Assembly: GCA_038211505.1 (NCBI GenBank) | Contig: JBBQVO010000024.1 | Coordinates: 1 to 27,482 of the forward strand | Direction of reading: 5' to 3' | DNA from: JBBQVO01 sp038211505 | GTDB taxonomy: Bacteria > Chloroflexota > Dehalococcoidia > DSTF01 > JACRBR01 | DNA length: 27,482 bases | Part shown: positions 8,259-15,349 of the stretch, one piece after another | Layout of the letters: each line of letters starts with the position of its first letter | How positions within the stretch are numbered: the first letter of the stretch is position 1 | Program-made: the position numbers and the translations under genes | Notes under the pieces: model-generated | What the model was told of the DNA's origin: nothing | The model's input: only the letters and a program-made list of their open reading frames with translations | Databases searched by the model: none

Positions 8259-8537
8259 ATGACGGTTCGGCTGACGCCGCGTGCAGGTCGCGCTGGCATC
8301 GACGGGTGGTCGAAGCAGGCAGATGGGCGCGACGTTTTGGTCGCGCGGGTGACCGCGGCGCCGGTCGATGGCGCGGCGAACGACGCGCTCGTGCGCATGC
8401 TGGCGCGCGCGCTGCGCATCGCGCCGGGGCGGGTGGCGATCGTTGGCGGCGCGACGGCGCGGACGAAGACGGTTGAACTCGAAGAAGTGACGGACGAAGA
8501 GATCAGCGCGGCGTTTGGAGATCCGAGCAGCGCTTAG
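8259..8537 (+). CDS. UPF0235 (DUF167, YggU-like) protein
   Basis: Small (92-residue) conserved protein of unknown function. The family pattern is clear: VRLTPRAGRAGIDGW, then VRVTAAPVDGAANDALVRMLA-like residues (here ARVTAAPVDGAANDALVRML), then VAIVGGATARTKTVELEEV. I chose the ATG at 8259 because GGTGG lies five bases upstream. A GTG at 8250 in the same frame is an alternative and would add three residues. It follows the GNAT gene by 11 bp. In many genomes this family is found next to yggT, but no yggT-like gene is visible here. Confidence 0.88.
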   Translation: MTVRLTPRAGRAGIDGWSKQADGRDVLVARVTAAPVDGAANDALVRMLARALRIAPGRVAIVGGATARTKTVELEEVTDEEISAAFGDPSSA

Positions 8538-8615
8538 CAAGGCGGCAGAATATCGATGGGCGCTGGACGCACACGCCGTTGCGTCGGTTGAATGGATCAC
8601 TGGCGACGCTCACCC

Positions 8616-8637
8616 GCGCGGCGTGAAACGCCCGCGC
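8616..8637. repeat. Intergenic palindromic repeat, copy 2
   Basis: Same element as 4724-4745: GCGCGGCG (8616-8623), loop TGAAAC, GCCCGCGC (8630-8637). Two bases at the stem tip are swapped relative to copy 1, so the stem is about six pairs. The downstream AACAGGTG resembles ACCAGGTG after copy 1. Confidence 0.75.
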
Positions 8638-8698
8638 AACAGGTGAGATGTTCGAAATCGTTAATCGCTGAGAAGCGGCGGTGATCGTCGGCCGGCGA

Positions 8699-8718
8699 GG
8701 GCGCGGCAAGCGGCGCCC
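8699..8718. repeat. Inverted repeat GGGCGC/GCGCCC
   Basis: GGGCGC at 8699-8704 and GCGCCC at 8713-8718 with an 8-base loop, followed by CCTACG. It ends in CTACG like the neighbouring palindrome at 8747-8765, and copy 3 ends in CTACA. These may be variants of one repeat family with different stems. Confidence 0.55.
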
Positions 8719-8746
8719 CTACGGTTTGTGATGCCCGTCCGTCCGC

Positions 8747-8765
8747 AACAGCCGGGACGGCTGTT
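8747..8765. repeat. Perfect palindrome AACAGCCG/CGGCTGTT
   Basis: AACAGCCG at 8747-8754 and CGGCTGTT at 8758-8765 form a perfect 8-bp stem with a GGA loop, followed by CTACG. It shares the CTAC tail with neighbouring palindromes. No T-run follows on either strand, so terminator function is doubtful. Confidence 0.65.
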
Positions 8766-8884
8766 CTACGTCGCCTCATGTCACCGCACGCATCCTCACA
8801 CGCGATCAAGTTTTGAGCAGGCTCTTAGACGGGTGCGCTATAGGGGGTCGGTTCCTTCGCATCGGATCAGCGTCGACGCAACCC

Positions 8885-8906
8885 GCGCGGGCTAAAACGC
8901 CCGCGC
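8885..8906. repeat. Intergenic palindromic repeat, copy 3
   Basis: GCGCGGGC (8885-8892), loop TAAAAC, GCCCGCGC (8899-8906): a perfect 8-bp stem identical to copy 1, with one loop base changed. It is followed by TACAGATACAG, 33 bp before the end of phoR. Confidence 0.8.
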
Positions 8907-8938
8907 TACAGATACAGTGAGTGATCCTGTTCGCGAGT

Positions 8939-10297
8939 TCAGCGGCGCGGCAGGCGGATGGAGAATGTGGAGCCGCGGCCGGATCGGCTCTCGACGGCGA
9001 CGCTGCCTTCGTGCGCCTGGGCGATGTGCTTGACGATGGCGAGGCCGAGGCCGGTGCCGCCGGAGCCGCGGCCGCGATCTGCTTTGTAGAAGCGCTCGAA
9101 CACGCGCGCCTGCTGTTCCGTTTCGATGCCGACGCCGGTATCGGCGACTTCGATCGCGACGTCCTGTCCTACGACGCGCGCGGAGATCGTGATGCGTCCG
9201 CGTTCCGGGGTGAACTTGATCGCGTTGGCGACGAGGTTGCCTAACGCGCGCTCGAGTCGCTCGGCATCGCCGATGATCTCGACCGACTCCGTAGGCGGCA
9301 CGGCGGCGAGTGTGAGGCCGGCGCGCTCGGCCTGCTGGGCAAATCGCTTCGCTGTATCGACGACGAGCGCGCCGACGTCGAGCTGTGAGAATTGCAACGG
9401 CGCGGCGCCGGATTCGATGCGCGACAGCTCGAGCAGCTCCTCGACGAGCTGCGTCATGCGGTCGGTCTCTCGCTGAATGTGGCCGAGAAAGTCGCGCGCG
9501 ACGGATACGTCCTCGAGCGCGCCCTCTTGCAGGGTCTCTGCCGCGGCGCGGATCCCGGAGAGCGGCGTACGCAGCTCGTGCGAGACGTTACTGATGAAGT
9601 CGCGCCGCACACCCTCGAGGCGTCGCACTTCTGTGAGATCGTGGAAGACGGCGAGCGCGGCCCAGGCGCCCGCGCCCTCAATGGGCACGGCTGTGGCCTG
9701 GATCCAACGCTGCGCCTGGCCGTAGGCGACGACGCGGACGCTGCGTTCGGCGCGCTGGGCGGCGGCGACGAGGAGATCGTTCAAATCGTGGTCGCGCACC
9801 ATCTCGATGAACGGGCGCTCGACGCTGCTGTCGCCGGCCGTCGCAAAGAGGTGACGCGCGGCGTCGTTGAGGTAGACGACGAGGCCGGCGGTGTCGACGG
9901 CGACGGTGGCGTCGCTGCTGGCGTTGAGCAGCGCCTCGAGTTGCGCGCGTTCTTGCCGCAGCGTGAGGATCAGGAGATCGAGATTGGCGCTAGCGGCGTT
10001 GAGGGTGGCGGCGAGCGGTGACAATTCGTCGGCGGCGACGTCGAGGTGCAGGCCGAATTCGGCGCGAGCGAGTGCGTTCGCCGCGGCCGTCGCGGCGGCG
10101 AGGCGCCGCAGCCGTGGCAGTGCGATGAGCGCCGTCAGGGCGATGATGGCGAGCGTGCCGGCGGCGAAGGCAATCCATTCCCACCGCGCGTCGCCGCCGC
10201 TGATGCGAACGAAGATGATGGCGATGCCGGCTAGCGCCGCGTAGAGCGCAGAGACGCGCACGACGACGCGCCAGGCTCCGGCGTCGTCAGCGGACAA
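8939..10297 (-). CDS. phoR: Phosphate-regulon sensor histidine kinase
   Basis: Membrane sensor kinase (452 residues), expected to phosphorylate PhoB under phosphate limitation. Two transmembrane segments (about 15-32 and 41-61) are followed by a HAMP-like linker (about 63-115), a PAS-like domain (about 118-220), the HisKA box SNVSHELRTPLSG with H240, and a HATPase domain with N358-region NLVANAIKFTP, D386 in ADTGVGI and GTGLGLAIV (414-419). No large extracytoplasmic sensor loop lies between the two membrane segments, as in PhoR, which senses through PstSCAB/PhoU. Translation likely starts at a TTG (10297), overlapping phoB by 11 bases; a GTG twelve codons in is an alternative. Its position after phoU and phoB supports the assignment. 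Confidence 0.93.
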   Translation of the reverse strand: MSADDAGAWRVVVRVSALYAALAGIAIIFVRISGGDARWEWIAFAAGTLAIIALTALIALPRLRRLAAATAAANALARAEFGLHLDVAADELSPLAATLNAASANLDLLILTLRQERAQLEALLNASSDATVAVDTAGLVVYLNDAARHLFATAGDSSVERPFIEMVRDHDLNDLLVAAAQRAERSVRVVAYGQAQRWIQATAVPIEGAGAWAALAVFHDLTEVRRLEGVRRDFISNVSHELRTPLSGIRAAAETLQEGALEDVSVARDFLGHIQRETDRMTQLVEELLELSRIESGAAPLQFSQLDVGALVVDTAKRFAQQAERAGLTLAAVPPTESVEIIGDAERLERALGNLVANAIKFTPERGRITISARVVGQDVAIEVADTGVGIETEQQARVFERFYKADRGRGSGGTGLGLAIVKHIAQAHEGSVAVESRSGRGSTFSIRLPRR

Positions 10298-11006
10298 ACT
10301 TGTAGCCTACGCCGCGCACGGTGAGGAGATGTGTCGGCTGCGCCGGGCGATCCTCGACCTTTTCGCGCAGCCAGCGGACGTGGACATCGACAGTGCGGCT
10401 GCCGCCGAAGAAGTCGTAGCCCCAGACGTGCTCGAGGAGCTGCTCGCGCGTGAACACCTGGCCGGCATTCTTTGCGAGGAAGTAGAGCAAGTCGAATTCT
10501 TTGGGTTTGAGCGCCACCTCGCTACCGGCGCGCGAGACCGTGCGGCCGCGCGCATCGAGCTGCAGGCTGCCGGCGGCGATCACCGTCGTCGCTTCGGTCG
10601 ATTCGCGGGCGCTCGACCGGCGCAGGAGCGCGCGGACGCGGGCCATCAGCTCGCGCATGCTGAACGGCTTCGTGAGGTAGTCGTCTGCGCCCATTTCGAG
10701 GCCAACGACCTTGTCGAACTCTTCCGTCTTGGCCGTCAGCATTAGGATCGGGACGTCGGACTCGGCGCGAAGGCGACGGCAGACCTCGAGGCCGTCCATC
10801 TTCGGCAGCATCAAATCGAGGACGACGATGTCGGGCCGAGCGCGGCGAGCCGCCTGCAGGCCGTCGACGCCATCGAGCGATGACATGACGTTGAAGCCGT
10901 TTTTGCGCAGGTTGTAAGAGAGCGTGGCGACGAGACTTGGCTCGTCCTCGACGACCAGCACCGTCTTGCCCGTCGTCTGCGGCGTTGGTTCTGTTTCGAT
11001 GCGCAC
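10287..11006 (-). CDS. phoB: Phosphate-regulon response regulator, OmpR/PhoB family
   Basis: DNA-binding response regulator of 239 residues. The receiver domain (about 14-128) has acidic residues E20/D21, phosphoacceptor D64 in VVLDLMLPKMDG, T91 in MLTAKTE and K113 in LTKPFS. A winged-helix domain follows (about 150-239), with VALKPKEFDLLYFLAKNAGQ, EQLLEHVWGYDF and the recognition-helix region RTVDVHVRWLREK. The likely start is GTG at 11006, with AAAGG five bases upstream. It sits between phoU (47-bp gap) and phoR (11-bp overlap). It is the natural candidate to bind the phased TTAAC repeats at 16662-16733. It could be called PhoP in Gram-positive nomenclature. Confidence 0.95.
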   Translation of the reverse strand: MRIETEPTPQTTGKTVLVVEDEPSLVATLSYNLRKNGFNVMSSLDGVDGLQAARRARPDIVVLDLMLPKMDGLEVCRRLRAESDVPILMLTAKTEEFDKVVGLEMGADDYLTKPFSMRELMARVRALLRRSSARESTEATTVIAAGSLQLDARGRTVSRAGSEVALKPKEFDLLYFLAKNAGQVFTREQLLEHVWGYDFFGGSRTVDVHVRWLREKVEDRPAQPTHLLTVRGVGYKFVR

Positions 11007-11053
11007 CTTGCCTTTGACCGAGAGTCAGATCGTCGGGTTCGTCTGCTGGCTCA

Positions 11054-11719
11054 TCAATAGCGAGAGACGTTGATCTCTTCGAGCTCACCCGTGACCATGA
11101 AGATCACGCGCTCACAAATGTTCGTGACGCGGTCGGCGATGCGCTCGAGGTTGTGACACGTCCAAATGAGGTACGTGATGCGCTGGACGTCGGCGGGCGT
11201 CTGGATCATCTCCTGGATCAGCGAGTGGTAGGACGCGTCATAGAGCGTGTCGATGGCGTCGTCTTCGTCGCAGATCAGCCGCGCGGCCGCGTTGTCGCGA
11301 TCGACGAATGCCGTCAAGCTGCGGCGGAGCATGTCTGACGCGCGTTCGGCCATCTCGCCGATGTCGCCCAGCGGGCCGGACAACGGCTCGTCGCCGAGCA
11401 ACAGATTGATGCGCGCGATGCCTTCGGCGTGGTCTGCCATGCGCTCGAGTTCCGTCGCGATGAACAAGATCGCGACGAGGACACGGAGGTCGGCGGCCAT
11501 CGGCTGTTGCAGCGCGATCGTGTGAATGCACTTCTCTTCGATCTCGTAGCGCTTGGCATTGATCAGACGGTCGTCTTGCACGACCGCGTTCGAGAGCGTG
11601 ACGTCGCGGTTTCGCAGCGACTCCATGGAGCGCTGGATCGCTTTTTCGACCATGCTGCCCATGATCAGGACGTCGTCCTGCATCTCGCGCAGCTTCTTCT
11701 CGAACAGCTCTCTCGTCAT
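11054..11719 (-). CDS. phoU: Phosphate signalling protein
   Basis: Negative regulator that links PstSCAB transport to PhoR. It is 221 residues long and all-helical. Two PhoU repeats are visible, each with the metal-binding E/DxxxD-type motif: ELERMADHAEGIARIN in the first half and NLERIADRVTNICERV in the second. It begins MTRELFEKKLREMQDDVLIMG, typical of the family. An AGGAG overlapping the TAG stop of the preceding pstB lies six bases before the ATG, so the two are probably translationally linked. It is cytoplasmic. Confidence 0.97.
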   Translation of the reverse strand: MTRELFEKKLREMQDDVLIMGSMVEKAIQRSMESLRNRDVTLSNAVVQDDRLINAKRYEIEEKCIHTIALQQPMAADLRVLVAILFIATELERMADHAEGIARINLLLGDEPLSGPLGDIGEMAERASDMLRRSLTAFVDRDNAAARLICDEDDAIDTLYDASYHSLIQEMIQTPADVQRITYLIWTCHNLERIADRVTNICERVIFMVTGELEEINVSRY

Positions 11720-11728
11720 CGCGTTCTC

Positions 11729-12592
11729 CTAGCCGAAGCGGCCCGTGATGTAGTCCTCCGTGCGCTTGTCCTTCGGCGTCGTGAACATCTCGACTGTCTT
11801 GCCGATCTCGATGAGCCGGCCGACGCGATCCTCGTCGCCGAGCATGAAGGCGGTGTAGTGCGACGCGCGCGCGGCCTGCTGCATGTTGTGCGTAACGATG
11901 ACGATGGTGTAATCGCGGGAGAGATCGGCCATGAGATCTTCGATCTTGAGCGTGGCGATGGGGTCGAGCGCGCTGCACGGCTCATCCATCAGGATCACGC
12001 GCGGTTCGACAGCGAGGGCGCGCGCGATGCAGAGGCGCTGCTGCTGCCCGCCGGACATGCCGCCCGCGTGTTGGCGCAGCCGATCTTTCACTTCATCCCA
12101 GAGCGCGGCGCGCCGAAGCGAGCGCTCGGCGATCTCGTCGAGGCGCGCCTTGCCGCGCACGCCGTGCTGCTTCGGGCCGAAGGTGACGTTGTCGTAGATG
12201 CTCATGGCGAACGGGTTCGGCTTCTGGAAGACCATGCCGACCTGGCGGCGCAACCGCACGACGTCGATGTCCGCGCCGAGAATATCCACGCCGTCCATCT
12301 CGACGCGGCCGGTCATGCGGGCGCTCGGGATGACGTCGTTCATGCGGTTGAAGACGCGGAGCAGCGTGCTCTTGCCGCAGCCCGAGGGGCCGATGATAGC
12401 CGTGACGCCGCAATCGAAGACATCGATGCTCACGTCGCCGATGGCGCGGGTCGCGCCGTAGTAGACATTCACCTTCGACGCGCGGATACGGACGTCGGTG
12501 CCGGTGTGCTCGCTGCGCTCTACGCGGCGGTCGAGCGCGGGCGCGATGGACGGAGGTGCGGACGTTTCTGGTGTTGCCATGTCTATTGCCAT
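11729..12592 (-). CDS. pstB: Phosphate ABC transporter ATP-binding protein (PstB paralogue 1, promoter-distal)
   Basis: ATPase of the PstSCAB phosphate importer, 287 residues. It has Walker A GPSGCGKST, Q-loop GMVFQKPNPFAMSIYDN, signature GGMSGGQQQRL, Walker B VILMDEPCSALDP and H-loop VTHNM. The signature has Met where Leu is usual (LSGGQ). An N-terminal stretch of about 35 residues before the ABC domain is not conserved; ATG 12580 is a possible shorter start. It lies nine bases after the other pstB. The pair may work as alternatives or as a heterodimer. Tandem pstB genes are known in Bacillus and lactic-acid bacteria. Confidence 0.95.
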   Translation of the reverse strand: MAIDMATPETSAPPSIAPALDRRVERSEHTGTDVRIRASKVNVYYGATRAIGDVSIDVFDCGVTAIIGPSGCGKSTLLRVFNRMNDVIPSARMTGRVEMDGVDILGADIDVVRLRRQVGMVFQKPNPFAMSIYDNVTFGPKQHGVRGKARLDEIAERSLRRAALWDEVKDRLRQHAGGMSGGQQQRLCIARALAVEPRVILMDEPCSALDPIATLKIEDLMADLSRDYTIVIVTHNMQQAARASHYTAFMLGDEDRVGRLIEIGKTVEMFTTPKDKRTEDYITGRFG

Positions 12593-12601
12593 CGTATCAC
12601 C

Positions 12602-13423
12602 CTAGCCAAACCGCCCGGTCACGTACGCTTCCGTCCTCCGGTCCGACGGCGTCGTGAAAATGCGATTGCTGGCGCCGACTTCGACGAGGCGGCCGCCACG
12701 ACCATCCTCCGAGAGCATGAACGCGGTCACGTCGGACGCGCGCGCCGCCTGGTGCATGTTGTGCGTGACGATGACGACGGCGTGATCGCGCGACAGCTCA
12801 CGCATCAGGTCTTCGATCAAGTGCGTCGAGCGCGGGTCGAGGGCGCTGCACGGCTCGTCCATCAGGATCACGTCGGGGCCGACCGCTATGCAGCGGGCGA
12901 TGCAGAGGCGCTGCTGCTGTCCGCCCGAAAGCGCGATCGCGGGCGTGCGCAGCTTATCGCGCACTTCGTCCCAGAGTCCCGCGCGCTTGAGGGCGGTCTC
13001 GCTGATGTCGGAGAGCTCAGCGCCACGCGCGCCCATGAGCTTCGCGCCAACGCCGACGTTGTCCCAGATCGACATCGTCGGGAACGGGTTCGGGCGCTGG
13101 AAGACCATGCCGACGCGCTGGCGCACATCCGCGGCATCGACGCCGGACGCGTAGATGTCGTCGCCTTCGACGAGCACCCGGCCTTCGACGCGGGCGCTCT
13201 TCACGACTTCGTGCATGCGGTTGATGCAACGCAGCAGCGTAGATTTCCCGCAGCCCGACGGGCCGATGATGGCCGTGATCGTGTTCGCGGCGATGTCCAG
13301 TGAGATATCGCGCACGCCCGCTGTTTCGCCGTACCACGCTGTGAGGTTGATCGCCTGCACGGACAAGCGGCGGGCGGCATCTGTTGGCGCCGCGATCGGT
13401 GCGCGTTGGACGTCGAGCGTCAT
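12602..13423 (-). CDS. pstB: Phosphate ABC transporter ATP-binding protein (PstB paralogue 2, promoter-proximal)
   Basis: Second PstB, 273 residues. Walker A is GPSGCGKST, Q-loop GMVFQRPNPFPTMSIWDN, signature ALSGGQQQRL, Walker B VILMDEPCSALDP, H-loop VTHNM; the C-terminus TEAYVTGRFG is family-typical. The ATG at 13423 overlaps the pstA stop by four bases (ATGA), which decides the start against an open frame that continues to 13726 inside pstA. It differs from its neighbour at many positions (for example the LRCINRMHEV versus LRVFNRMNDV after Walker A), so the duplication is not recent. This copy retains the canonical LSGGQ. Confidence 0.96.
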   Translation of the reverse strand: MTLDVQRAPIAAPTDAARRLSVQAINLTAWYGETAGVRDISLDIAANTITAIIGPSGCGKSTLLRCINRMHEVVKSARVEGRVLVEGDDIYASGVDAADVRQRVGMVFQRPNPFPTMSIWDNVGVGAKLMGARGAELSDISETALKRAGLWDEVRDKLRTPAIALSGGQQQRLCIARCIAVGPDVILMDEPCSALDPRSTHLIEDLMRELSRDHAVVIVTHNMHQAARASDVTAFMLSEDGRGGRLVEVGASNRIFTTPSDRRTEAYVTGRFG

Positions 13424-14301
13424 CCGCCCCTCCGTTGGAGCACGAGACGGCCGCCGATGCTGAGCACGAGCACCATCATGACGAGCACGAAGGACGACGC
13501 CCATGCCTGGTCGTGCTGGTAGGCGAACGGGCCGGTCGCGTAGGTGAAGATGCGCAGCGGCAGCGCATCGATGGGACGGAAGACGCCGGTGCTGTAGAAG
13601 TTGTTGCCGAGCGCCGTGAAGAGCAGCGGCGCCGCCTCGCCGGCGACGCGCGCCATCGCGAGCACAATGCCGGTCATGATCCCGCTCGATGCCGCCGGTA
13701 GGACGACAGTCGTGATCGTCTTCCATTTCGGCACGCCGAGGGCGTACGAGGCCTCGCGAGTCACCTGCGGAACGAGTAGCAGCATCTCCTCTGTGATGCG
13801 GCTGACGATGGGCAGCATGATCAGCGCGAGGGCGATGCCGCCGGCGAACGCCGTGTACTTCTGATCGCTGCCGGTGATCGAACTTAACTTTCCCATGTTC
13901 AAGACGACGAGCGTATAGACGAAGATGCCGATCGTAATCGACGGCACGCCGGCAAGCACATCGACGAGAAAGCGAATGACGAAGCCGATGCGGGTGCGGC
14001 CGTACTCGGCGAGGTAGACGCCCGTGGCGATGGCGACGGGCAGCCCCATGACGAGCGAGAGTCCCAGCAGCACGAGCGTGCCGGCGATGGCGCTCTTGAC
14101 GCCGCCGCCGTCGACGCCGGTCGGTCCTGGGTTCTTCGTGAAGAGATCGAGGTGCAACGCCGGCAGGCCGCGGAACAGCAGGAAGCCGAGGATCGCGACG
14201 AGCGGCACGATGACGCCGACGCCTGCCGCGACGATGGCGCCGGAGGCGATCGAGTCGATCGTCTTGCGCCGCCGGCGGTTGCGAGCTGCTGTCGCGATCA
14301 T
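13420..14301 (-). CDS. pstA: Phosphate ABC transporter permease PstA
   Basis: Inner-membrane permease of the high-affinity phosphate importer, 293 residues with about six transmembrane helices. Recognisable features are VKSAIAGTLVLLGLSLVMGLPVAIATGVYLAEYG, DVLAGVPSITIGIFVY, and the cytoplasmic EAA loop around REASYALGVPKWKTITTVVLP, which contacts PstB. The ATG at 14301 overlaps the pstC stop by four bases; the frame remains open further upstream inside pstC, but that part is not PstA-like. The N-terminus is basic (ARNRRRRK) before the first helix, consistent with the positive-inside rule. Confidence 0.96.
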   Translation of the reverse strand: MIATAARNRRRRKTIDSIASGAIVAAGVGVIVPLVAILGFLLFRGLPALHLDLFTKNPGPTGVDGGGVKSAIAGTLVLLGLSLVMGLPVAIATGVYLAEYGRTRIGFVIRFLVDVLAGVPSITIGIFVYTLVVLNMGKLSSITGSDQKYTAFAGGIALALIMLPIVSRITEEMLLLVPQVTREASYALGVPKWKTITTVVLPAASSGIMTGIVLAMARVAGEAAPLLFTALGNNFYSTGVFRPIDALPLRIFTYATGPFAYQHDQAWASSFVLVMMVLVLSIGGRLVLQRRGG

Positions 14302-15281
14302 TCGATCACCGTCGTGATCTGGCCGCGCGTAACGCGCCAGACCAGCGCCCGCGCGATGGCGTTGACGATCAGGGTGATGATCAGCAGCAGCAGGCCGATG
14401 TAGATCAGCGCCGCTTCGTGCGTGTCGTTTTCGATCTCGCGGAACTGGTTGGCGATGACGCTGGCCATCGTGTACGCCGGCGAGAAGATCGAGTCCGGGA
14501 CGTTCGTGCTGTTGCCGATGACGAGCGCGACGGCCAGCGTCTCGCCGATGGCGCGCGCGAGGCCGAGAATCGCGGCGCCGAGGACGCCGGAGCGGGCGTA
14601 GGGCAGGACGGCGATGCGGATCATCTCCCAGCGCGTAGCGCCGAGCGCGAGGATGCCCTCGCGCTGCGACCGAGGGACGGCGGCGATGACGTCGCGCGAG
14701 ATGGCGACGATCGTCGGCAGGATCATGATCGTCAGGATCAGCACGGCCGAGAGAATACCGACGCTGAGCGCCGGGCCGTGGACGAACGGCATCCAACTGA
14801 AGTAATCCAGGATGAAGGGGCCGGCGGTCTTCTGGATCCACGGGCCGAGGACGAAGACGCCCCAGAGTCCATAGACGACGCTGGGGATCGCCGCGAGCAG
14901 TTCGACCATGTACGAGACGGGTACGCGCACCCACGGCGGCGCGAACTCGACGAGGAAGAGTGATGCACCGACGCCGATGACGGTGCCGAAGATCAGCGCG
15001 AGCAGCGACGTGATCAATGTGCCGGCGATGAAGGGCAGCGCGCCGAAGCGCGCTTTCGGCGGGTTCCAGTCGGTCGACCAGAGGAACCGCGGGCCGAACT
15101 TCGTGATCGCTGGCCAGGCTTCATGCGTCAGCTCGTAAATCATCAACACGATGATCAGGACGACGGCGAGCGCGGCCAGCGTCACGATGCCGCGAAAGAT
15201 ATTCTCGCGCGGATCGATGCGACTGAGGAGGCCGGGCGAACGCTGAAAGTCGGCGCGGGCGGGCGTTTCGGTGACCTGCAT
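14298..15281 (-). CDS. pstC: Phosphate ABC transporter permease PstC
   Basis: Partner permease of PstA, 327 residues with about six helices. It shows the N-terminal helix VTLAALAVVLIIVLMIYEL, FGALPFIAGTLITSLLALIFG, ELLAAIPSVVYGLWGVFVLGP and the EAA loop REGILALGATRWEMIRIAVLP. I prefer the ATG at 15281, with GAGG close upstream; a TTG at 15293 in frame would add four residues. A strong hairpin lies in the 68-bp gap between pstS and this gene and may lower its expression relative to pstS. Confidence 0.96.
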   Translation of the reverse strand: MQVTETPARADFQRSPGLLSRIDPRENIFRGIVTLAALAVVLIIVLMIYELTHEAWPAITKFGPRFLWSTDWNPPKARFGALPFIAGTLITSLLALIFGTVIGVGASLFLVEFAPPWVRVPVSYMVELLAAIPSVVYGLWGVFVLGPWIQKTAGPFILDYFSWMPFVHGPALSVGILSAVLILTIMILPTIVAISRDVIAAVPRSQREGILALGATRWEMIRIAVLPYARSGVLGAAILGLARAIGETLAVALVIGNSTNVPDSIFSPAYTMASVIANQFREIENDTHEAALIYIGLLLLIITLIVNAIARALVWRVTRGQITTVIE

Positions 15282-15302
15282 AAGCCTCGCCAAGATAGCA
15301 AA

Positions 15303-15331
15303 GGCGGACGGACGATGATCGTCCGTCCGCC
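15303..15331 (-). terminator. Hairpin between pstS and pstC (partial terminator or mRNA-stabilising)
   Basis: A perfect 12-bp stem, GGCGGACGGACG (15303-15314) paired with CGTCCGTCCGCC (15320-15331), loop ATGAT; two further pairs are possible at the loop. In the direction of pst transcription it begins 18 bases after the pstS stop and is followed by TTTGCTATCTT, a poor T-tract. Such a site could uncouple the abundant binding protein from the membrane genes by partial termination or by protecting the pstS mRNA 3' end. Confidence 0.7.
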
Positions 15332-15349
15332 TCGTCGTTCGTCAGTCCG

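Larger units (their letters stand above)
8538..8938. other. Gene-free 401-bp stretch with clustered palindromic repeats
   Basis: No convincing gene on either strand; the short open frames here have no family features and run through the repeats. The region lies between the ends of the UPF0235 gene (plus) and phoR (minus), so it is a convergent gap. It holds at least four separate inverted repeats (8616-8637, 8699-8718, 8747-8765, 8885-8906), entered individually. The flanks of the first and last also resemble each other (GGATCA, then CGACGC, then ACCCGCGCGG), which suggests a local duplication of about 50 bp. Confidence 0.75.

Noticed and set aside
8503..8809. Short minus-strand open frames in the 8538-8938 gap
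   Set aside because: They run through palindromic repeats, are Arg/Pro/Ala-rich, and lack ribosome binding sites or conserved motifs.
8538..8938. CRISPR array or structured small RNA in the repeat cluster
   Set aside because: The repeats are unlike in sequence and irregularly spaced, with no constant direct repeat or spacers. No promoter plus terminator pair is visible.
11429..13303. A 624-codon open frame on the plus strand across phoU and both pstB genes
   Set aside because: It is antisense to three well-conserved genes. The translation is His/Arg/Asp-rich with no family pattern, as expected for a shadow frame in GC-rich DNA.
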